From Acidobacteriota bacterium (GTDB lineage Bacteria > Acidobacteriota > Terriglobia > Bryobacterales > Bryobacteraceae): 60,948 bases of DNA. The position numbers were made by a program, and so were the translations under genes. Positions 1 through 7,331 of this stretch are shown one piece after another; position 1 is the first letter of the stretch; each line of letters opens with the position of its first letter. The notes under the pieces are model-generated. The model saw nothing but the letters and a program-made list of their open reading frames with translations, made no database searches and had not been told where the DNA came from. The stretch covers positions 1 to 60,948 of the forward strand of contig VFZU01000020.1 in the NCBI GenBank assembly GCA_016870995.1. The letters run 5' to 3'.

Positions 1-90
1 ACTTTGGGTAAGCGGATCGGAGGGAACTGGGCTGGACATAAATTGCAACCCGAAAAATTAGGTCGCAACTTTTATTCTAGGCTGAATTGG

Positions 91-1257
91 ATGGCATTGG
101 AATCGAGCCGAGACATCGCATTTCGTATCGCCGCTGAATTGCAGGCCGCTGGCCACCTTGCTTATTGGGTGGGTGGCTGTGTTCGCGACCGGCAACTCGG
201 CCGCGAACCGAAGGATTACGACATCGCTACCTCGGCACTTCCAGATCAGGTTCTCGCTCTGATTCCCGGCACACAAATGGTCGGTGCCAGCTTTGGCGTG
301 GCGCTCGCTCCGGGCAACGTCGAGATCGCAACTTTCCGTTCAGAATCCGCATATACCGACGGACGCCGACCAGACCAGGTAATCTATGAGACGGATCCGG
401 CGCTCGATGCGGCCCGCCGTGACTTCACAATCAACGCCCTCTATTTCGATCCCGTCCGCAATCAACTCCACGACTTCACCGGGGGGCTCAGCGATCTGAA
501 AGAAGGCATTCTCCGCGCAATTGGCGATCCGTCTGCGCGCTTTGAGGAGGATCACCTTCGGCTACTCCGAGCGATCCGCTTTGCGGTTCGCTTTCGCTAC
601 ACCATTGAGCAGAACACCTTTGACGCCATCCGTTCTCAAGCGCCTAACATAAGCCGCATTGCTGGCGAGAGGCTTCATGAAGAGATGCGTCTGATCCTCA
701 CCGGCTCGAATCTCGACCTCGCCTGGCAACTCCTCAACTCAACCGGCTTGCTCAATCAGCTTCTGCCAGAACGCAAGGCAGGCGAACGCCTTCAGGAGCT
801 GCAGACTCCCGCTTCTCTCCCTCTCGCCTGGGCCGCCCTTCTCGAAGGCATGCCGGACACGCGGAGCATTTACGGTCGTTTCCGCTTTTCCCGAGAAGAG
901 GCGGAACAATGTCAGGATCTACTCGATTGCGAGCGCGAGTTTCTGGAGATCGCAAATCTCCCGATTGCGGAACTCAAGCGCTTTGTCCGCAAGCGCAACT
1001 TCAGCGACCACCTCGCGCTGTATCGCGCCAAACACGACAAAGAGTTCCCCGCTCTACCCGCCTGGACACAGAAGCAGCTCTGGCCTGAGCCGCTGCTTAA
1101 CGGCGACGATCTTCTCGCGCTTGGCCTCGCTCCCGGCCCACAGTTTCGAGACATTCTGACCGCTCTCGAGACAGCTCAACTCGAAGACCGCATCCACACT
1201 CGCGACCAGGCTCTAGCCCTCGCGCAAAGCAGCTGTCATATCCATCGAGAAGGCTGA
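91..1257 (+). CDS. cca: CCA-adding enzyme / polynucleotide adenylyltransferase family protein
   Basis: Class II nucleotidyltransferase that builds or repairs the CCA tail of tRNA. The N-terminus has the family signature: a GG-x-VRD helix-loop (WVGGCVRDR), the metal-binding DYDIAT pair of aspartates, then RRDFTINAL and the EDHLRLLRAIRFA motif of the neck domain; the C-terminal half is helical. Length of 388 aa fits the family. The frame is open from a TTG at 4, but the ATG at 91 lies just before the conserved fold and is preferred. The 3' end overlaps the convergent SDR gene by 45 bp. Whether it adds CC, A or the whole CCA cannot be told from sequence alone. Confidence 0.9.
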   Translation: MALESSRDIAFRIAAELQAAGHLAYWVGGCVRDRQLGREPKDYDIATSALPDQVLALIPGTQMVGASFGVALAPGNVEIATFRSESAYTDGRRPDQVIYETDPALDAARRDFTINALYFDPVRNQLHDFTGGLSDLKEGILRAIGDPSARFEEDHLRLLRAIRFAVRFRYTIEQNTFDAIRSQAPNISRIAGERLHEEMRLILTGSNLDLAWQLLNSTGLLNQLLPERKAGERLQELQTPASLPLAWAALLEGMPDTRSIYGRFRFSREEAEQCQDLLDCEREFLEIANLPIAELKRFVRKRNFSDHLALYRAKHDKEFPALPAWTQKQLWPEPLLNGDDLLALGLAPGPQFRDILTALETAQLEDRIHTRDQALALAQSSCHIHREG

Positions 1258-1950
1258 CATCGCCCCATCCACGGGGATTACGGCCCCCGTCAGATAACTC
1301 GCAACAGGCATACACAAGAACGCAGCCACGGCCGCAATCTCTTCTGGCTTCCCCATCCGGCCCATCGGCGTGCGCTCCGCGATCACACCCATTGCCTTCG
1401 GGCTCTGCTGGATCTTCTCGGTCAGCGGCGTCGCCACCCACCCCGGCGCGATCGCGTTCACACGAATCCCGTCCTTGGCCCACTCCACCGCGAGGTATCT
1501 CGAAAGATGCGCCGCAGCCGCCTTGGTCATCGCATAGGCTGCGCTTGACCCCACGGACAAAATCCCGGCAATACTGCCTATATTCACAATGCTGGCTCGC
1601 CCGCTCTTTTTGAGCAGTGGGTACAACAGGCGCGACAGTTCATGCATGCTGGTAACATTGGTGTGGATCACCTTCTCGTATTCAGCAAGCGTGTATTCCG
1701 CCGTTGGCTTTCGCAGATTCGTCCCCGCATTATTCACAAGAATGTCCAAGGCATCCCAATCCGCCGGGATTGCACGCAGGACGGCCTCACGCCCTGCCTC
1801 CGTCCCAACGTCAGCCAGGCAACCATCGTCAAGCGACACACTTAACACAGTCGCACCCTGCCGCCGCAATTCCTCAACGATCGCAAGCCCAATGCCACGC
1901 GATCCTCCCGTGACAACAGCCCGATACCCCTCAAGATTCCAACCGCTCAT
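1213..1950 (-). CDS. SDR family NAD(P)-dependent oxidoreductase
   Basis: Classical short-chain dehydrogenase of 245 aa. Visible are the dinucleotide-binding TGGSRGIG motif near the N-terminus, the NNAG motif, the catalytic Ser and Y-x-x-x-K pair (AAYAMTKAA), and the typical C-terminal tail with the substrate-loop PGWV. The frame is open further upstream, but the ATG at 1950 overlaps the stop of the preceding PIG-L gene (ATGA), which suggests translational coupling and fixes the start. The closest functional type is a 3-oxoacyl-ACP reductase/glucose dehydrogenase-like enzyme; the substrate is unknown. Confidence 0.88.
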   Translation of the reverse strand: MSGWNLEGYRAVVTGGSRGIGLAIVEELRRQGATVLSVSLDDGCLADVGTEAGREAVLRAIPADWDALDILVNNAGTNLRKPTAEYTLAEYEKVIHTNVTSMHELSRLLYPLLKKSGRASIVNIGSIAGILSVGSSAAYAMTKAAAAHLSRYLAVEWAKDGIRVNAIAPGWVATPLTEKIQQSPKAMGVIAERTPMGRMGKPEEIAAVAAFLCMPVASYLTGAVIPVDGAMSAFSMDMTAALREG

Positions 1951-4397
1951 TGCGCCACCTTTCTCCATTCGGCATCTGCCGCTCCAAGACTCACCAGATT
2001 TGCCACAAGACGCGCTGCTCCAGACACTGCAAAAGGCAATTGCCGATACCACGCCATCGAGCAATAAACATACAACCCTTTGCCGTGTCTTGCCTCCAGC
2101 CATACGCCCTTCTGAGGAGCCTGCCCCTGATCGTTCATTTCCACCAACGGCTTCCATTGTTCGGCCCAGGTTGCAAAGAACTTCGATCCTCGCTGTTCCA
2201 CCCAGCCGTCGAAGTCTGCTGCCACAATTCGGTTTGGTCGCGTAAACACATCGGCAGTGGGCGCCAACACTTTCACCGGAGCATCCTCCTCGCTGGTCTC
2301 CTCCGCTCCTCGGCCTTGCGTGTAAGGGAATGGTCCATAGTTTTTGTCGTATTCCTGCGTCTGATACTGCACCACCAACACGCCGCCTCGGCTCACGTAG
2401 TCGAGCAGCCGCGCATTGTGTTTCTTGACATCCTCCCGGGCCGCATAGGCTCGAATGCCGATGAGGATGGTCGAATACGAAGTTAAGTCTGCCGAGGCCA
2501 GCGCAGCTTCACTGAGCATCTCCACCGGCACTCCCAACTGCCGCAACCCTTCCGGCACTTCATCGCCGCTACCCATCACATAGCCCACCCTCAATCCAGG
2601 CGCCACCTTCGCGTCAACAGCTCTCAACGCATGCACCGCTGGCTGGCTGGTATACAGTACCTTCAGGCCCGGCTGTGCGACGGGATGAAAACTCACCCCA
2701 ACTTCGTTTTGTTTAATCACGGCGGCCGCCGTGATCGGGTAGTCTCGGCTTTCGAGCTTTGCGGGCAATCGCAGCGACACACGCAATCGAGCTTCTTCTT
2801 TTTCTTTCGCAAGGTCAAAAACGGGTTCCGTGCCGACCATCTCGATTCCCTCCGGGAGCTTCAATCGCAGCTTGCCCTGCTGCCTTGAAGTCGTGAGGTT
2901 GCGCACCGTCACGCCCAGTTCATAGTTCCGCATCCCCAACGGCACCATACCGAATCCGCTGTCCATCTCAACACTCACCGGCGGCCCAATTGCCAGCGCC
3001 TGGCGCTGCGCACCGGCCCTTGAGTCGACGCTGCTGGTTTCAAACTCACGCTCCATCGTCAAACTGGCCCCGCGATACGTGAAGCTCGCCAGCGCACGAA
3101 TCCCCGAATCCGGCACAGCCCTCCCCAGCAGGCGATCGTCCGCGAGCCGGTACAGGGAATCCCTCACACTGGCACGGCTCCAAAATGCCCCCGTCGTTCG
3201 AGCCTCCGGCAACACGCGCAGCGGATAAACGCCGGTCACATCCGGCTGGCTGATCTCAATCGGCCCCTTCACTCCATAGGCCACCCCACCCACTGCCTCT
3301 TGGCCTCTCTGGTGCAACACCATTCGCGCCTTAAACCGCTGTCCCGGTTGTGCCACCTGCAGCGTTTCGACAGAGCGAAACATGGCAAAAGGCCCAGTCA
3401 ATGGTTGATCCGGTTCTACCAGAGCTTCAAACTCAAGCCCAAGCGCCAACGACAAAGCCTTCTCGATCTGCGGTCGCCACTTGGGCAGTCGTTGCCACGC
3501 GTGTGCGAGGGCCGGCGCGCAAGCTTCTGGCTTCAACGCATCAAAGGCCCGCACGGCTGCGAGAATCGCTTCATCATCGGCTTCATTCGGCACTCGATCG
3601 AGCACACTGTTCTCGCTCGCCGCTTCCCCCACATTCGAGCCCTCCAGCTTGAGATAAGCCCACACCGGGCCCGGCCGCGGAACATTCGCCGCCATCCCCT
3701 GGCTGCGATGCCATCGGTAGCCATCGCGACCGATCTGCGCATAGCTCCGCCCCAGGACTGCATCGTACTGCCCCGTATTCACCTTCAACGTCACGGGCTC
3801 ACCCTCGCGCCAATTCGTGGTGTACAGCTTCAGAGGTTTCCAATCCGTTGTGCCAGCCTCGCGAAAAGCCCGCTTTGCCATCCGCCCGGCCGTCTGATGA
3901 TGCCCGTGACCGTCCCGCTCGCTTTCATTAAACCTGCTGATGATGATCTGAGGCTTCACCTCGCGCGTGATTCGCACCACATCCTTCATCAACTCCTGTT
4001 CTTGCCATTGCCGCAACGCCTCGCCGATGTTTTTGGAATATCCGTAATCCACCGCGCGGGTAAAGCGAACTTCGACGCCATAGTATTCCGCAGCCTTCAA
4101 CATCTCAGCCGTTCGCAACACCCCCAGCGCTTCAAAGAAATCCCCACTCACCACGTTCGCCCCGCCCTCGCCGCGGTTCAGAATCAACATAGTTACCTTT
4201 GCGCCCAGCCCCCGACTCAGGTAAGTCAGCAAGGCTGGATCCTCGTCGTCAGGATGCGCCGTCACATACAACACCCGAGTGCTATTCGACATCTGCTTCA
4301 ACGCATGACGCAATCCAGCCGCTCCGCGATCCTCCGGAAGCGTCTCAGCGCCAAGCAAGGCAACAACAATCGACATCGACAAACAAAATGCACGCAT
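1947..4397 (-). CDS. Secreted PIG-L (LmbE-like) deacetylase with C-terminal glutamine-amidotransferase-like domain
   Basis: 816 aa. An N-terminal signal peptide is followed by a PIG-L/LmbE N-acetylglucosamine deacetylase domain with the zinc-binding AHPDDE motif at about residues 47-52, and a later HGHHQ histidine cluster consistent with the second part of the metal site. The middle is beta-rich, and the last 200 residues resemble a ThuA/GATase-like alpha/beta fold ending in a trimmed-barrel segment. This three-part layout is common in acidobacterial carbohydrate-active proteins. The frame is open to 4433, but the ATG at 4397 gives a clean signal peptide. It lies 30 bp from the divergent cbiM start and is coupled to the downstream SDR by an ATGA overlap. 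The natural substrate is unknown. Confidence 0.82.
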   Translation of the reverse strand: MRAFCLSMSIVVALLGAETLPEDRGAAGLRHALKQMSNSTRVLYVTAHPDDEDPALLTYLSRGLGAKVTMLILNRGEGGANVVSGDFFEALGVLRTAEMLKAAEYYGVEVRFTRAVDYGYSKNIGEALRQWQEQELMKDVVRITREVKPQIIISRFNESERDGHGHHQTAGRMAKRAFREAGTTDWKPLKLYTTNWREGEPVTLKVNTGQYDAVLGRSYAQIGRDGYRWHRSQGMAANVPRPGPVWAYLKLEGSNVGEAASENSVLDRVPNEADDEAILAAVRAFDALKPEACAPALAHAWQRLPKWRPQIEKALSLALGLEFEALVEPDQPLTGPFAMFRSVETLQVAQPGQRFKARMVLHQRGQEAVGGVAYGVKGPIEISQPDVTGVYPLRVLPEARTTGAFWSRASVRDSLYRLADDRLLGRAVPDSGIRALASFTYRGASLTMEREFETSSVDSRAGAQRQALAIGPPVSVEMDSGFGMVPLGMRNYELGVTVRNLTTSRQQGKLRLKLPEGIEMVGTEPVFDLAKEKEEARLRVSLRLPAKLESRDYPITAAAVIKQNEVGVSFHPVAQPGLKVLYTSQPAVHALRAVDAKVAPGLRVGYVMGSGDEVPEGLRQLGVPVEMLSEAALASADLTSYSTILIGIRAYAAREDVKKHNARLLDYVSRGGVLVVQYQTQEYDKNYGPFPYTQGRGAEETSEEDAPVKVLAPTADVFTRPNRIVAADFDGWVEQRGSKFFATWAEQWKPLVEMNDQGQAPQKGVWLEARHGKGLYVYCSMAWYRQLPFAVSGAARLVANLVSLGAADAEWRKVAQ

Positions 4398-4427
4398 GAT
4401 CTGACATGGTAACTTTGAAACTAGTTC

Positions 4428-5324
4428 ATGCATATCCCGGACGGTATCTTATCCGCTCCGATTCTGGCTAGTTTTGGCGCGGCAAGCAGCCTGGGAGTCA
4501 TCTACTCGGCCAGAAAAGCGGAAGCAACCACCCTGGCGCATCGCATCCCCTTGCTCGGTGTCCTGGGTGCTTTCGTATTTGCTGCGCAAATGGTCAACTT
4601 TCCAGTTGGCCCCGGTGCCAGTGGCCACCTGCTAGGCGGTGCACTTCTCGCAGCCACCATCGGCCCCTGGGCAGCCAGCATCACGATGACAGCGATCCTG
4701 ATCATCCAAGCGCTCATGTTCCAGGACGGAGGAGTGCTCGCGCTCGCGGCCAATGTCTTCAACATGGCAATTCTCGGTGTCTGGCTTGCCTGGCTCCCAT
4801 TCCGAGCTCTGTCCAAAATCAATCAGCCTCGGTTGGGCCTCTTTCTGGGTGCCTTGTTATCTGTGCTGCTTTCGGCTGTACTTGCGTTGGCTCAGGTTTC
4901 CTTATCCAGCAGAGTCATGACGCAGGGCCTTTGGGTTTTCTGCCTTGGTTTGTTCATCGTCACCGGAGCCATTGAGGGCTTCATCACTCTCGCTGCCTGG
5001 GAAGCCATCGAGCGGCTCGAAGGTCGCGCCTCTGGTCAAACGCGAAAGCCGATGCATCTGGCAATCCTTGCAGCCAGCATCGCCATCATGCTCATCGGCG
5101 TTTTCTTCGCCTCTGGGGCCCCAGACGTCCTTGAATACTTTCAAACTCAGGCTGGGATTTCATCGAGCGCCACGCCCTTCCCTGCCCTCATGCCTGACTA
5201 CGAATGGGCCAACCTAAATGTCGAGTGGTTGCGCAAATCGAGCGCCGGTGCACTCGGCCTACTTGCCGCCTTCGCCATCAGCTTCCTGATTTCGAAATTT
5301 GTGCCACGCGGACAGCAAGACTAG
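4428..5324 (+). CDS. cbiM: Energy-coupling factor transporter substrate-binding protein CbiM, fused to a PDGLE-type domain
   Basis: Integral membrane S component for Co2+ or Ni2+ uptake. The protein begins MHIPDG, the conserved N-terminus in which the amino group and His2 bind the metal, so the start is certain. About six membrane segments follow, with conserved NFPVGPGASGHLLGG and QALMFQDGG stretches. After residue 200 there is an extra pair of membrane helices around APDVLEYF, similar to the PDGLE/CbiN partner domain, so the small CbiN subunit appears to be fused. It is first in a cbiM-cbiQ-cbiO operon. Cobalt and nickel cannot be separated by motif. No cobalamin riboswitch is visible in the 30 bp upstream. 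Confidence 0.93.
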   Translation: MHIPDGILSAPILASFGAASSLGVIYSARKAEATTLAHRIPLLGVLGAFVFAAQMVNFPVGPGASGHLLGGALLAATIGPWAASITMTAILIIQALMFQDGGVLALAANVFNMAILGVWLAWLPFRALSKINQPRLGLFLGALLSVLLSAVLALAQVSLSSRVMTQGLWVFCLGLFIVTGAIEGFITLAAWEAIERLEGRASGQTRKPMHLAILAASIAIMLIGVFFASGAPDVLEYFQTQAGISSSATPFPALMPDYEWANLNVEWLRKSSAGALGLLAAFAISFLISKFVPRGQQD

Positions 5325-5327
5325 GCC

Positions 5328-5975
5328 ATGAAGCTCGATCCACGCTGCGCCCTTTTGCTCCTGCTTTCTTATCTCATCGCGCTCGCCTCGATACAACCTG
5401 GTGCCAATCGGCTCCTGCTCACCCTGTGTGCATTGCCAGTTGTTCTACTCTTTCTAAGCCCAGTCCCTCGGGCCGAACTCCTCGCCCAGGCTGCTTACGT
5501 TCTGCCCTTCTCGTTTGCCATCGCAGCTGTGGCATTGCTTCGCGGCAACACGGCACAAGCTGTGTTCTTTCTGCTGCGCAGCTATATTTCAATCCTGGCT
5601 GTGCTGATTACGACGAAGCTCGCCACTACACTGGAGCTTCTCCGCGCCATGGAACGTCTTGGCGCTCCCCGCTTCCTCATCGTCGTTTGTGAATTCGTGA
5701 TCCGCTACATCGAAGTGCTGCGCAAAGAAGCTGACAGCATGCGGCTCGCTGCCCTCTGCCGCGGTGCAGCGCAGAGCAAACTCATTGCCGCCTCAAGTCT
5801 GGGCATGCTCTTTGTTCGCAGCCTCGAGCGCTCCACAGGCATTCACAACGCCATGCTCGCCCGTGGTTTCAATGGCAGCCTTCCCCGCGCTTATCCGATG
5901 CAATGGCGCTTGGCAGACACGGTGGCACTGGCGATCGGCATCGCAGGCATCGCCACTTTGAGGTGGGCTGCTTGA
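5328..5975 (+). CDS. cbiQ: Energy-coupling factor transporter transmembrane protein CbiQ
   Basis: T component of the ECF metal transporter, linking the ATPase to CbiM. It has 215 aa with hydrophobic helices at the N-terminus and a cytoplasmic helical region that carries the coupling motif Ala-Arg-Gly in AMLARGFNG and an earlier AALCRGA version of the same signature. It starts 3 bp after the cbiM stop and overlaps the cbiO start (TTGA), so the three genes form one transcription unit. Length is slightly short for the family but nothing essential is missing. Confidence 0.9.
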   Translation: MKLDPRCALLLLLSYLIALASIQPGANRLLLTLCALPVVLLFLSPVPRAELLAQAAYVLPFSFAIAAVALLRGNTAQAVFFLLRSYISILAVLITTKLATTLELLRAMERLGAPRFLIVVCEFVIRYIEVLRKEADSMRLAALCRGAAQSKLIAASSLGMLFVRSLERSTGIHNAMLARGFNGSLPRAYPMQWRLADTVALAIGIAGIATLRWAA

Positions 5976-6649
5976 TCCGCGTCCGCGATCTTCGCTACCG
6001 TTACGCCGATTCGGGACCCGTTCTCAATGGCATCGATTTCGATCTCAAGGCCGGCGAGAGCACCGCTCTACTAGGCTCGAACGGCTCAGGCAAAACCACC
6101 TTCGCCCTCCATCTCAACGGCATCCTTCAAGGTGAAGGAGAAGTCGAAGTCGCGACAATCCGCGTCACTACGGCAACGCTCGAAGAGGTTCGCCGCAAAG
6201 TTGGCTTTGTTTTTCAGTCTTCTGAAAACCAACTCTTCTTGCCCACGGTTCTCGAGGACGTCATGTTCGGCCTTCTCAATCAAGGCGTCCCCGCTGAGCA
6301 AGCCAGATCCCGCGCGATGGAAATGCTCGAAAGGCTGCACCTTGCGAGCTACGCCAACCGTAATCCTTTTCACCTCAGCGCCGGGGAGAAGCGCCGCGCC
6401 GCCATAGCCGGCGTGCTCGTCATGTCGCCCGAGGTGCTAATCCTCGACGAACCAACTACCTTCCTCGATCCCCCTGGCATCCGCGAACTCGCTGCCATGC
6501 TCAATCAACTCCCGATGGCCAAGCTCATCATCACTCACGACTCGCGCTTCGCCATCGACACCACAACCCGAGCTTCCTTCTTCGACAAAGGCCGCATCCT
6601 TGCCGACGGCCCAACGCGCGACATCATTCAGCGTTTCGATTGGTTCTAG
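5972..6649 (+). CDS. cbiO: Energy-coupling factor transporter ATP-binding protein CbiO
   Basis: ABC ATPase of the Co/Ni importer, 225 aa. It shows Walker A GSNGSGKTT at residues 35-43, a Q-loop in FQSSENQ, the signature LSAGEKRR, Walker B VLILDEPT and a switch histidine in ITHD. The start is inferred as the TTG at 5972, which overlaps the cbiQ stop (TTGA) and places the first beta strand correctly; a longer in-frame ATG at 5903 would add 23 arginine-rich residues that are simply cbiQ coding sequence in another frame. The 3' end overlaps the convergent pdeM gene by 26 bp. Confidence 0.9.
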   Translation: MIRVRDLRYRYADSGPVLNGIDFDLKAGESTALLGSNGSGKTTFALHLNGILQGEGEVEVATIRVTTATLEEVRRKVGFVFQSSENQLFLPTVLEDVMFGLLNQGVPAEQARSRAMEMLERLHLASYANRNPFHLSAGEKRRAAIAGVLVMSPEVLILDEPTTFLDPPGIRELAAMLNQLPMAKLIITHDSRFAIDTTTRASFFDKGRILADGPTRDIIQRFDWF

Positions 6650-7331
6650 ACGGCATCAGGGCAATCTGCCTGCCGGTCACCACGTAAACTTCATGCTTGC
6701 CCAACAGGCGCTTTACCTCCCGAGGTAAAGCAATCTGAGAAACATCAAGCCCTGCGGCAAACGGCGAAAATGCGGGCAGCAAGGTCAGCTTGTTTCCCAC
6801 GAGAAACGCCGGCACCCGACGCTTCACACTCGCATCGTCGATCAAGCGAATTGCCGGATGGACATGCCCGATCACATAGTGGTCCGCCTCCGGCAACTCC
6901 AGATGCAAACGATCCCCATGCAATCCAAGCAATCCCTCATGCCGCCAACTCGGGCTCACGGCAATCGGCAACGCGCCGAAATCCCTCGCGAACGCGCGAT
7001 CATGATTGCCCTGCACCACGCTCACACGAGCCTTTTCAAGCAACTGCCGCAACACCATCTCGATCATCTCGCGCTCCGCCGCCATCGGCTTGGGTGCATG
7101 AACCGTATCTCCCAGGAACACCAGTTCTTCCGGCTCATACTTGTCGACGACTGCAGTCAGGCGTTGAGCAATACCGCCATCCGTCACCGGCCCCATCTGC
7201 CCGCGCCGCCGCTGCGCCCAACCATAGCCGAGATGCGCATCGGCAATCATCAGCGTCCGCGTGCTTTCCACAAACAGCGCACCGCTGGCATCAGCAATCC
7301 GGTCTGGCCCTATGCGTAATCTGGTTTCCAT
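6624..7331 (-). CDS. pdeM: Ligase-associated DNA damage response endonuclease PdeM
   Basis: Calcineurin-like metallophosphoesterase, 235 aa. The metal-binding series is visible in order: DAHLG, GDTVH, GNHDR and, near the end, GHVHPA. This is the small phosphoesterase that accompanies ATP-dependent DNA ligase, an Lhr-like helicase and an MBL-fold exonuclease in many bacteria. It is last in the four-gene unit, overlapping the helicase gene by 22 bp. The family role in DNA repair is established; the exact DNA structure cleaved is not known from sequence. Confidence 0.9.
   Translation of the reverse strand: METRLRIGPDRIADASGALFVESTRTLMIADAHLGYGWAQRRRGQMGPVTDGGIAQRLTAVVDKYEPEELVFLGDTVHAPKPMAAEREMIEMVLRQLLEKARVSVVQGNHDRAFARDFGALPIAVSPSWRHEGLLGLHGDRLHLELPEADHYVIGHVHPAIRLIDDASVKRRVPAFLVGNKLTLLPAFSPFAAGLDVSQIALPREVKRLLGKHEVYVVTGRQIALMPSRTNRNAE

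Noticed and set aside
4398-4433. Upstream start of the PIG-L protein at 4433
   Set aside because: It would overlap the certain cbiM start and put twelve residues in front of a good signal peptide.
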